Assembly (NCBI RefSeq): GCF_006970445.1
Contig: NZ_CP033877.1
Coordinates: forward strand, 2,736,750-2,800,749
Reading direction: 5' to 3'
DNA: 64,000 nucleotides
Origin: Stenotrophomonas maltophilia
GTDB lineage: Bacteria; Pseudomonadota; Gammaproteobacteria; Xanthomonadales; Xanthomonadaceae
Every line of letters starts with the position of its first letter. Position 1 is the stretch's first letter. The translations under genes were made by a program, and so were the position numbers. Of the stretch, positions 8,822 through 15,864 are shown in pieces. The notes under the pieces were generated by a model. The model saw nothing but the letters and a program-made list of their open reading frames with translations. It did no database searches and was not told where the DNA came from.

Positions 8822-9252
8822 ACGGGCTTCACTTTGACGTACGAAAAAGCAGTTCCGAGCGTTGGATCCCTGGTCGTCCGGCGCTGCATGGCGCACACCG
8901 GAAACGGGGAGACGCGCTGGCTTGCAGCACACCTGCCCCGGCTCCCCTGCAGCCTTGCGGCTGCCAACCAGGTTGCAGGCCGAACGACGGACAACATCCG
9001 CCACGCACCTGCACACCCTTACCAACGTCGAAACCATCCTTGTTTCCATGGCACAAACTCCTGGCCACCCTACTGCTGAAACTTTGACACCCAGCACATA
9101 TTTCCGGATCTCAATCATAGGGTCGCACAACCACGCGTCAATTCCATGTCAGGAAAACCTGAAAATCTATCTCTCCGTGCTATTTTTTTGACGACGCTCA
9201 CCAATTCACGTCGCTGAATGCGAACTCAGTTCACACTTTTACATCTATGAAT
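8822..9252 (-). promoter_or_regulatory. Long leader/promoter region upstream of virB7, rich in GGA
   Basis: A 431-base gap between virD4 and virB7 with no supportable gene. On the minus strand it holds 11 GGA trinucleotides (plus-strand TCC at 8854, 8867, 8877, 8943, 8997, 9037, 9045, 9059, 9103, 9143, 9174); three fit ANGGA, the core of CsrA/RsmA sites. The upstream end (9140-9250) is clearly AT-richer than its surroundings; a weak promoter candidate there is TTGGTG (9204-9199) and TAGCAC (9182-9177) with a 16-base spacer. In Xanthomonas citri the virB leader is reported to be under CsrA/RsmA control, so a long regulated leader is expected. The transcription start is inferred, not seen. Confidence 0.55.
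9149..9162. promoter_or_regulatory. Inverted repeat TCAGG-AAAA-CCTGA
   Basis: A perfect 5-base inverted repeat with a 4-base spacer in the AT-rich upstream part of the virB7 leader region. It could be an operator or, if transcribed, a small hairpin. It is short, so chance occurrence is possible. Confidence 0.3.
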
Positions 9253-10932
9253 TCAGACTTTGAGCATCGGAACGTCCACCTTCGGCAGCAGCCTTGAAGT
9301 GAAGTAGCGGTCCTTGTAGTAGCGGATCTTGTCGCACTTCACCGGATGCGGTATGCCTTCGTACAAGAAGACCTCCATGTCCGGCCCCATCGCCTTCAGC
9401 TCCTGCGGCAGCATCAACGCGCGCCGTTCCTCGGTGAAGTTGTGGGTCTTCTCGCGGGCATGGGTGACGTTCTTCTTGCGCACCGTCGTGTAGCCCAGCA
9501 TGTCCGAGTAGTCGTTGGCATCCTGCTGTTCACGCGGCGCGTACAGGATCTGCAGGGCGTGGTTTGTGATGATCGTGCGCGAGACTTCACGGCCATAGGT
9601 GGCGTCGAGCTGCGACATGCTCTGGATGATCGGCAGCAGGCGGATGTTGTAGCCGGCCATGTAGGACACTGCCGAGGCGATGATCTCGACCTTGCCGATC
9701 GAGGTGAATTCGTCCATCAGCAGCAGGCACTGGTACTTCAGGTCCGGGTTGGACTTGGGCAGTTCCTTGGTGTTGAGGTTGATCAGCTGGCTGAAGAACA
9801 GGTTGATGATCAGGCGGCTCTCGGCCAACTTGTTCGGCTGGATGCCGATGTAGATGGTCATCTTCTTCTTGCGGACGTCGGTCAGCAGGAAGTCGTTGCA
9901 GCTGGTGGCCTTGTCCAGCACCGGATTGATCCAGGGGTTCAGCGGCTCCTTGAAGGTGCCCAGGATCGAGGCGAAGGTCTCATCGGCCTGCGACAGCATG
10001 TTGGCGAACGCCGAACGTGCGTTGGCACTGAGGAACGGCCGCTCCGACAGGGTCTTGAGGTACTTCTTCAGCTCGCTGCCGTCGCCGGAGGACAACCGGT
10101 ACACCGCACCGAGCGTCGGCGTGCCCGAGCCGCCCGGGAAGCCGCTGCTGCGCTCATCGTCCCAGTTCTCGAACAGGTACAGGGTGAAGGCCATGAACGC
10201 GTTGCGTGCCTGGCTGACCCAGAATTTCTGGTCCTCGGCCCCGTCCGGATACAGCATCGCAGCAATGCTCATCAGGTCCGAGACGCGGAAGGCCGGATCG
10301 TCGGAGACGTAGCTGAGCGGGTTCCAGCGGTGCGTGCGCCGATCCTCGGCGAAGGGATTGAACAGGTAGATCTCCTGGCCCTGGCTGGCGCGCCAGCCGC
10401 TGGTCAGGTCGAAGTTCTCCTGCTTGATGTCCAGCACCACCAGTGATTCGCCGTACTCCAGCAGGTTCGGGATGACCACGCCCACGCCCTTGCCCGAGCG
10501 GGTCGGCGCGGCCAGGATCACGAACTGCTGCCCATCCAGGCGCACCAGCTTTCCGCCATGGCTGCCGACCACGATGCTCTGGCCGGTCTTCTTGAACATG
10601 CCGTGCTTGGCCAGGTCGGCGCCGGTGGCGAAGCGCGCGTCGCCGTGCAGCGAGCGCTTGTCCTTCTTCAGCAGCAGCACCAGGCCGGTCACCATCAGCA
10701 CCAGCAGGGGCAGGCCGAAGCCCACGTAGCCGGCCCATTTGATCTTGCCCACGAAGGGCGCAACCTGCGGTTGGCCGATGGCGTGGAAATACTGGTAGTA
10801 CGTATTCCAGGTGAACAGCTTGGTGTCCAGCCCCAGGAACAGCAGGGTCAGATAGCCGGAAAACACGAAACCAAGCAGCAGGGTCGCCACCGTGATGATG
10901 GCGATGAGCAGATACTTCTTACTGGGCAACAC
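9253..10932 (-). CDS. virD4: VirD4 type IV coupling protein
   Basis: Inner-membrane ATPase that recruits substrates to the T4SS; in Xanthomonas it binds the XVIPCD domain of antibacterial effectors. 559 aa. Two membrane helices lie at about residues 5-27 and 67-88; Walker A is APTRSGKG (142-149) and a Walker B-like segment is LLLMDEFTS. The conserved coupling-protein phrases DIKQENFDLTSGWR and TNHALQILYAPREQQ are present. It is transcribed toward virB7 but separated from it by a 431-base leader, so virD4 and virB7-virB4 may be separate units. The XVIPCD effector at 29457-30779 is its likely substrate. Confidence 0.96.
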   Translation of the reverse strand: MLPSKKYLLIAIITVATLLLGFVFSGYLTLLFLGLDTKLFTWNTYYQYFHAIGQPQVAPFVGKIKWAGYVGFGLPLLVLMVTGLVLLLKKDKRSLHGDARFATGADLAKHGMFKKTGQSIVVGSHGGKLVRLDGQQFVILAAPTRSGKGVGVVIPNLLEYGESLVVLDIKQENFDLTSGWRASQGQEIYLFNPFAEDRRTHRWNPLSYVSDDPAFRVSDLMSIAAMLYPDGAEDQKFWVSQARNAFMAFTLYLFENWDDERSSGFPGGSGTPTLGAVYRLSSGDGSELKKYLKTLSERPFLSANARSAFANMLSQADETFASILGTFKEPLNPWINPVLDKATSCNDFLLTDVRKKKMTIYIGIQPNKLAESRLIINLFFSQLINLNTKELPKSNPDLKYQCLLLMDEFTSIGKVEIIASAVSYMAGYNIRLLPIIQSMSQLDATYGREVSRTIITNHALQILYAPREQQDANDYSDMLGYTTVRKKNVTHAREKTHNFTEERRALMLPQELKAMGPDMEVFLYEGIPHPVKCDKIRYYKDRYFTSRLLPKVDVPMLKV

Positions 10933-10967
10933 CCGAATCCTCCATGATGCGCACGCGGCGCGACGGC

Positions 10968-11225
10968 CTAGCGGTGGCGCCAGCGCGACGCCTTCTTCCG
11001 CAGGTGGTTCTCGTTCTCCAGCCCGGGCTCCTCGCCCTCCTCACGCACCAGTTGCAGCAAGCGTTGGCGCGCTTCGGCCAGTGATATCAGGTCGGTCAGA
11101 CGATCCCCATCGTCGGCGACGACCGCATGGCCGACCACATCGCCCGGAGCGTACACCGGCGCGTAGGACACCGCTACCAGCTGATAACGCCCGCGCACCT
11201 CCAGCACGTGCCTGAACTCCTGCAT
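10968..11225 (-). CDS. Hypothetical 85-aa protein upstream of virD4
   Basis: I do not recognise a family. The start at 11225 is chosen because a full AGGAGG ribosome-binding site sits 7 bases upstream; the frame is open further but without such a site. The protein (MQEFRHVLEVRGRYQL...) begins with a probable beta-rich segment, has an amphipathic Leu/Arg-rich helix (LAEARQRLLQLVREE) in the middle and a very basic end (RKKASRWRHR). There is no signal peptide or membrane helix. It ends 35 bases before virD4 on the same strand, so it is probably co-transcribed with it and may be a T4SS accessory factor; that role is inference from position only. Confidence 0.75.
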   Translation of the reverse strand: MQEFRHVLEVRGRYQLVAVSYAPVYAPGDVVGHAVVADDGDRLTDLISLAEARQRLLQLVREEGEEPGLENENHLRKKASRWRHR

Positions 11226-11468
11226 CGATCCGCCTCCTTGTTTGAGCAACGCCACAGCCCCCTGCTCCGCCATCATGCCCGCAGGCATGTCATCTGCGCA
11301 TGCACACCCGTCCAGGTCCGCGCCGCGTCAGCCGCAGGGATTCGGTGGACCATTCCGTCGCGGACGCGGCATCGCCACGGATCAAACACTGATTTACCCC
11401 CAGCGTGGCTGCTCCTGTTGCGGTGCAGCAGTACAATGTCGGGCTCCCCGCCCCATCGCGCCCCCCGC

Positions 11469-12680
11469 ATGAGCCCCAACTCTTCCCTGGCTGCGCGGCT
11501 GACGCCCCGTCAGCGCACCCTGATCATCCTCGCCCTGTCGCTGGGTGGCTTCGCCATCGGTACCAGCGAATTCGCCAGCATGGGCCTGATGCTGGAGATC
11601 AGCCGCGGCCTGTCGATTTCCGAAACCCAGGTCGGACACCTGATCAGCGCCTATGCCATCGGCGTGGTGGTCGGCGCCCCGATCCTCGCCTTCGTCGGCG
11701 CCAGCTTCCCGCGCCGCAAGCTGCTGTTGGCGCTGATGGGCTTCTACGCGGTCGGCAACCTGGCCAGCGCGCTGGCACCGAACTACGGCACGATGCTGGT
11801 GGCACGCTTCGTCGCCGGCCTGCCGCATGGCGCCTACTTCGGCGTTGCGATGCTGGTGGCTGCGGCGATCAGCCCTGCCGGCCAGCGCGGCCAGGCAATG
11901 TCGCGGGTGCTGCTGGGCCTGTCGATCGCGATCCTGGTCGGCAACCCGTTGACCACCTGGCTGGGCCAGCAGCTGAGCTGGCGCACCGCCTTTGCCCTGG
12001 TCAGCGTGCTGGCCATTGCCACCGTGGCGATGATCGCGCGCTTCCTGCTGCCGGACCCGGACGAAGTGCGCACCTCGCCGATGCGTGAGCTGCGCGCCTT
12101 CAACACCACCCAGGTGTGGCTGGCGCTGGCAATCGGCGCGGTCGGCTTCGCTGGCATGTTCTGTGTGTTCACCTACCTGGCGCCCACCCTGGTGCAGGTC
12201 ACCGGCGTGGCCGAATCGTGGATGCCGCTGGCGGTGGGCGTGTTCGGCATCGGCGCGATCATCGGCAACATCGCCGGTGGCTGGCTGGTGGACAAGTTCC
12301 ACTTCAAGGCCGCCGCCGTGGTGCTGCTGTGGTCGATCGTGATGCTGCTGCTGTATCCGCTGGCCGCGCAGTCGGTGTGGACCATCGGCCCGATGATCAT
12401 CACCGTCGGCACCATGGGCGCGCTGGCGGCGGTGCTGCAGACCCGCCTGATGGATGTGGCCGGTGAAGCGCAGACGCTGGCGGCCGCCTCCAACCACGCC
12501 GCGTTCAATACCGCCAATGCGCTCGGCCCGTGGCTGGGCGGCATGGCGATCAGCGCCGGCTTCAGCCCGGCCAGTACCGGCTATGTCGGCGCAGCCACCG
12601 CGATCGGCGGCCTGCTGCTGTGGTGCGTGGCAGTGACGCTGGACAAGAAGCGCAAGACTGCCGTCGCCGGCAGCCACTGA
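11469..12680 (+). CDS. MFS exporter, AraJ/YdhP-like (DHA1 family)
   Basis: Predicted inner-membrane proton-coupled exporter, 403 aa with about 12 hydrophobic segments. The sequence LGGFAIGTSEFASMGLM in the first helix, the RRK loop between helices 2 and 3, and VARFVAGLPHGAYFGVA in helix 4 are characteristic of the AraJ/YdhP/NepI branch of the drug:H+ antiporter-1 family, which exports sugars, nucleosides or small drugs. The substrate cannot be read from the sequence. The start at 11469 is the first that leaves a normal short cytoplasmic N-terminus (MSPNSSLAARLTPRQR); the frame is open upstream but encodes Arg/Pro-rich sequence typical of noncoding GC-rich DNA. It diverges from the 85-aa gene and converges on the MerR gene. 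Confidence 0.88.
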   Translation: MSPNSSLAARLTPRQRTLIILALSLGGFAIGTSEFASMGLMLEISRGLSISETQVGHLISAYAIGVVVGAPILAFVGASFPRRKLLLALMGFYAVGNLASALAPNYGTMLVARFVAGLPHGAYFGVAMLVAAAISPAGQRGQAMSRVLLGLSIAILVGNPLTTWLGQQLSWRTAFALVSVLAIATVAMIARFLLPDPDEVRTSPMRELRAFNTTQVWLALAIGAVGFAGMFCVFTYLAPTLVQVTGVAESWMPLAVGVFGIGAIIGNIAGGWLVDKFHFKAAAVVLLWSIVMLLLYPLAAQSVWTIGPMIITVGTMGALAAVLQTRLMDVAGEAQTLAAASNHAAFNTANALGPWLGGMAISAGFSPASTGYVGAATAIGGLLLWCVAVTLDKKRKTAVAGSH

Positions 12681-12698
12681 AGAAACCGCGCCGGGTCG

Positions 12699-13178
12699 TC
12701 AGTCGCTGCCCAAGCGGCGGCGGCGATCCGGACGCAGCAATGCGGTATCGCCGGCCGCCAGGGTCGGCCGCGCCAGCTCACCGCGCTTCACGCGGTCCAG
12801 CACCCGCCGCGAATTGGCTGCACAGTCGATGCCGTCCGGCCGTGCCTGGATATCCCCGATCAGGGCCAGCAGGTGCGCCCGGCTCTCTGCCAACCGCAGC
12901 TGCAACGCCTCGATGTCGGCCACCTTCTGCTGCAGCATCGTGATCAACGCATCATGCTGCCACTGGCCCATGTCCGGCGGCAGCAGGGCGCGGATCTCTT
13001 CCAGGCTGAAGCCTGCACGCTGCGCGCCCGTGATCAGCTCCAGCAGCAGCACCGCCTGTTCCGGATAGTCGCGGTAGCCATTGGCCTGGCGCTGCACCAC
13101 CAGCAGCCCCGCGTCTTCATAGAAGCGGATGCGCGACGCCGCGAGGCCCGTGAGGCGGGCCAGCTCACCGATCTTCAT
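12699..13178 (-). CDS. MerR-family transcriptional regulator
   Basis: 159-aa regulator with an N-terminal MerR winged helix (MKIGELARLTGLAASRIRFYE, residues 1-21, then YRDYPEQAV) and a C-terminal coiled-coil dimerisation helix. Few cysteines are present, so it is not an obvious metal sensor of the MerR/CueR type. The start at 13178 matches the conserved family N-terminus. It diverges from the flavin oxidoreductase gene, and a MerR-type palindrome sits between them, so it most likely controls that gene and itself. Confidence 0.88.
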   Translation of the reverse strand: MKIGELARLTGLAASRIRFYEDAGLLVVQRQANGYRDYPEQAVLLLELITGAQRAGFSLEEIRALLPPDMGQWQHDALITMLQQKVADIEALQLRLAESRAHLLALIGDIQARPDGIDCAANSRRVLDRVKRGELARPTLAAGDTALLRPDRRRRLGSD

Positions 13179-13206
13179 CTGTATGAATCCTCGACATCGG
13201 AGCCTG

Positions 13207-13237
13207 TTGACCTTCAATCAAACTTGAAGGTTAGCGT
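13207..13237 (+). promoter_or_regulatory. MerR-type promoter/operator of the flavin oxidoreductase gene
   Basis: A perfect palindrome ACCTTCAA-TCAAAC-TTGAAGGT (13210-13231) overlaps the spacer of a promoter with -35 TTGACC (13207-13212) and -10 TTAGCG or TAGCGT (from 13231/13232). The 18-19 base spacer is longer than the usual 17 and is the hallmark of promoters activated by MerR proteins through DNA distortion. It lies between the divergent MerR gene and the oxidoreductase. Confidence 0.75.
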
Positions 13238-13267
13238 AGCGCCATTCCCCTGTCCTGGAGCTGTCCG

Positions 13268-14506
13268 ATGTCGCTGTTCTCCCCCCTGGCACTGCCCTCC
13301 GGTGCCGTGATCCGCAATCGCATCGCCAAGGCCGCGATGGAGGAAAACATGGCCGACGCCGACCATGCGCCTTCAGCAGCGCTGCTGCAGCTCTACCAGC
13401 GCTGGGCCGACGGTGGCGCCGGCCTGATCATCACCGGCAACGTGATGGTGGATGGCCGCGCCATGACCGGGCCCGGCGGCGTGGTGCTGGAAGATGATCG
13501 CCACCTCGACCGTTTCATCGCCTGGGCAGAAACGGTGCGCTCGCGGGGCGCGCAGATGTGGATGCAGATCAACCATCCCGGGCGGCAGATGCCGGCCGCG
13601 CTCGGCCAACCCACCCTCGCGCCGTCAGCCGTCGCGCTGGAGATGGGCGCGCTGTCCAAGCAGTTCGCACCGCCGAAAGCGATGACCGAGGACGAGATCG
13701 CATCGGTGATCGCACGCTTCATCCGCAGCGCCGAGCTGGCCGAGCGCGCCGGATTCAGTGGCGTGGAGATCCATGCTGCGCACGGCTACCTGCTCAGCCA
13801 GTTCCTGTCGCCCCTGTCCAACCGCCGCGACGACCGCTGGGGTGGCAGCCTGCACAACCGTGCGCGCCTGCTGCTGGAGATCGTGCAGGGCGTACGCGCC
13901 ACCGTGTCGCCCGCGTTCGCGGTGGCCGTGAAGCTCAACTCCGCCGATTTCCAGCGCGGCGGCTTCTCGCCCGAGGATGCGCGCGCAGTGGTGGAAATGC
14001 TGGCGCCGCTCGGCGTGGACCTGGTCGAGCTGTCCGGTGGCAGCTACGAAGCACCGGCCATGACCGGCGCTGCACGCGACCAGCGTAGCCTGGCCCGGGA
14101 AGCGTACTTCCTCGAATTCGCACGCGAGATCGCCTCGGTGGCGACGATGCCGCTGATGGTCACCGGGGGCATCCGCCGTCACGCCGTGGCCGAGCAGGTA
14201 CTGGACAGCGGTGTGGCCATGGTCGGCATCGCCACTGCGCTGGCGATCGAGCCGGATCTGCCGCAACGCTGGCAGCAGGGCCGCGACCCGGTGCCGACAC
14301 TGCGCACCATCGACTGGCGCAGCAAGCCGTTGGCCGCCAGCGCACACATGGCCGCAGTGAAATACCAGCTGGCACGACTGAGCACGCGCCGGCCCACGGC
14401 ACCCGGCGTTTCGCCCGTCTGGGCACTGCTGCTGGCACAGGCGGTCGCAAAGTGCCGGACCCGCCGTTACCGGCGCTGGATCGGCGCCCGGGCCATCGCG
14501 CACTGA
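13268..14506 (+). CDS. NADH:flavin oxidoreductase (Old Yellow Enzyme family)
   Basis: FMN-dependent enoate reductase/dehydrogenase of the Old Yellow Enzyme family, 412 aa, cytoplasmic. Family features: FSPLALPSG...RNRIAKAAM at the start, the active-site segment VEIHAAHGYLLSQFLSP (167-181; His169/His172 and Tyr174 region), SNRRDDRWGGSL (184-194) and the FMN phosphate site VTGG (near residue 298). Enzymes of this type reduce electrophilic alkenes and quinones; the natural substrate is not evident. It diverges from a MerR regulator and carries a MerR-type promoter, which suggests induction by an electrophile or drug. The C-terminal 60 residues (very basic) are a little longer than in many relatives. 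Confidence 0.9.
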   Translation: MSLFSPLALPSGAVIRNRIAKAAMEENMADADHAPSAALLQLYQRWADGGAGLIITGNVMVDGRAMTGPGGVVLEDDRHLDRFIAWAETVRSRGAQMWMQINHPGRQMPAALGQPTLAPSAVALEMGALSKQFAPPKAMTEDEIASVIARFIRSAELAERAGFSGVEIHAAHGYLLSQFLSPLSNRRDDRWGGSLHNRARLLLEIVQGVRATVSPAFAVAVKLNSADFQRGGFSPEDARAVVEMLAPLGVDLVELSGGSYEAPAMTGAARDQRSLAREAYFLEFAREIASVATMPLMVTGGIRRHAVAEQVLDSGVAMVGIATALAIEPDLPQRWQQGRDPVPTLRTIDWRSKPLAASAHMAAVKYQLARLSTRRPTAPGVSPVWALLLAQAVAKCRTRRYRRWIGARAIAH

Positions 14507-14599
14507 GCCACGCGGTCTTCTCATCGCCGCAGCGATGCTCCACCATCTGCAGGATCGGCGGCAGTCCGCCGCCGGTCGCAGCACGGAGACGGAACCCAC

Positions 14600-15076
14600 G
14601 TGGCAGCAGGATCGACCAAGAACCGCGAGAAGCTGCTCGACGACCTGCTCTCGCTGGGCCGCAACTGGGCCCTTGCCATCGCCATCGCCGGTGCCGGAGC
14701 GGCCGTCCACTACAACGAATCGGTCTATGAGGCCGGGCTCTGGCGTGGCCTGCTGCCCACGCTCTGCTTCCTGGTCGCGATCATCTGGATCGTGCTCAGC
14801 ATCATCCGCTTCGACCTGACCATCCAGCAGCACTTCGAGCGCAAGCTGTCACGCTGGCTCAGCCGCCTGCTGTACGTGGCCCTGCTCGGCACCGGCATCA
14901 CCGCCGTGCTCTTCGTGACCGAACTGGCATCCAACAACCACATCGCACGGATGTGCGACTCGGTGGCCAACGAACCCGGCAGCCGCATCCACAGGTCCAG
15001 CGAATGCCAGCGCCTGTACCAGCACCGGGCGGCGTACCGGCAGCGCCTGGAATCGGCCGAGGGTGAGTTCGACTGA
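14600..15076 (+). CDS. Hypothetical inner-membrane protein (158 aa)
   Basis: No family recognised. It starts at a GTG with GGA-rich sequence shortly upstream. Three hydrophobic segments are visible, at about residues 23-40, 48-68 and 88-107, followed by a hydrophilic C-terminal part (MCDSVANEPGSRIHRSSECQRLYQHRA) with two Cys residues that could form a disulfide if periplasmic. It is 93 bases after the flavin oxidoreductase, on the same strand. Confidence 0.65.
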   Translation: MAAGSTKNREKLLDDLLSLGRNWALAIAIAGAGAAVHYNESVYEAGLWRGLLPTLCFLVAIIWIVLSIIRFDLTIQQHFERKLSRWLSRLLYVALLGTGITAVLFVTELASNNHIARMCDSVANEPGSRIHRSSECQRLYQHRAAYRQRLESAEGEFD

Positions 15077-15179
15077 GCGGGCTTCATCGCGCTCTTCGCG
15101 CGCGATGAACACATTTCGTGGATGTGCATTTCGGCACAGTGCAGCCGACGCCGCGTTGTCGGCCTGCTCCGGACCCGCA

Positions 15180-15449
15180 ATGCACCACCACCGCGTACCT
15201 GCCCGCCATGATGGCATCGCCTTGCAGGCCGGCATGCTGGGCAGCGTGTTGGGCGTAGTGCTGTTCAAGGCCATCGCATTGTCTGCGTTGGCGGCCGGTT
15301 CGATGATGGGAATCGGGCTGTGGATGGTCGCCTGCGCGCTGCTGGCTGCGTGGGCGCTCGCCGCCTATCTGGCCTGCCTGGCACTGAGCCGACGCGTGTT
15401 CGTGCTGATGCTGGCACTGTGCGCGGTATTGATGATCTGCATCGCCTGA
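15180..15449 (+). CDS. Possible small membrane protein (89 aa)
   Basis: Unrecognised. From the ATG at 15180 the product has a short His/Arg-rich N-terminus (MHHHRVPARHDG) and two or three hydrophobic stretches between residues 18 and 88 (GSVLGVVLFKAIALSALAA, LWMVACALLAAWALAAYLA, VFVLMLALCAVLMICIA). The ribosome-binding site is weak. Its hydrophobic pattern argues for a real membrane protein, but the annotation is tentative. Confidence 0.45.
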   Translation: MHHHRVPARHDGIALQAGMLGSVLGVVLFKAIALSALAAGSMMGIGLWMVACALLAAWALAAYLACLALSRRVFVLMLALCAVLMICIA

Positions 15450-15573
15450 CCCGGCAGGCGCCGGACTATCGCGCACCTGTTACAGAATAACAAGTGTAGT
15501 TGGTCCGATTGTGCATGCCCAGTGTCACGGATTTGAATTCCATGGCCATCCCGGCATCACCCGAGACCCCCCC

Positions 15574-15819
15574 ATGAACCTGCAGCCTCCACTCCGCGCC
15601 GCCCTCATTGCCATCGCCCTGGCGTCGCTCAGCGCCTGCGCCACCTATGACGACAGCGCCATGCATCAGGCCTGCCAGGAGTCGCCGCACCTGAAGGACC
15701 TGCCGCGCGAGGTCGCTGCCCGCGAGAGCCGCTGCAACAAGGGCATGGAAGTGTGGTCGAACGAGCGCAAGGGCAGTGACAAGCCGATCGACCTGAGCGG
15801 CAAGAAGAAGGACCTGTAA
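15574..15819 (+). CDS. Small lipoprotein (81 aa)
   Basis: Secreted lipoprotein of unknown function. The start at 15574 gives a signal peptide with lipobox LSA-Cys; upstream in-frame Mets would break it. The mature part is short, hydrophilic and charged (HLKDLPREVAARESRCNKGMEVWSNERKG) and ends in a lysine-rich tail KKKDL. The gene is followed by a strong hairpin at 15827-15852. Confidence 0.75.
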   Translation: MNLQPPLRAALIAIALASLSACATYDDSAMHQACQESPHLKDLPREVAARESRCNKGMEVWSNERKGSDKPIDLSGKKKDL

Positions 15820-15826
15820 CCGGAAA

Positions 15827-15852
15827 CGGCGCAGCCGGCGTCGGCTGCGCCG
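15827..15852. terminator. Hairpin between convergent genes
   Basis: Perfect 11-bp stem CGGCGCAGCCG / CGGCTGCGCCG with loop GCGT. It lies between the lipoprotein gene (ends 15819) and the convergent FAD monooxygenase (ends 15865), so it may terminate transcription from both sides. There is no clear U-run. Confidence 0.55.
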
Positions 15853-15864
15853 CTGTCACGCGCA

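Noticed and set aside
8375..9130. Longer form of VirB7 starting at 9130
   Set aside because: The added residues contain no signal sequence and would bury the lipobox; start 8821 gives a correct lipoprotein.
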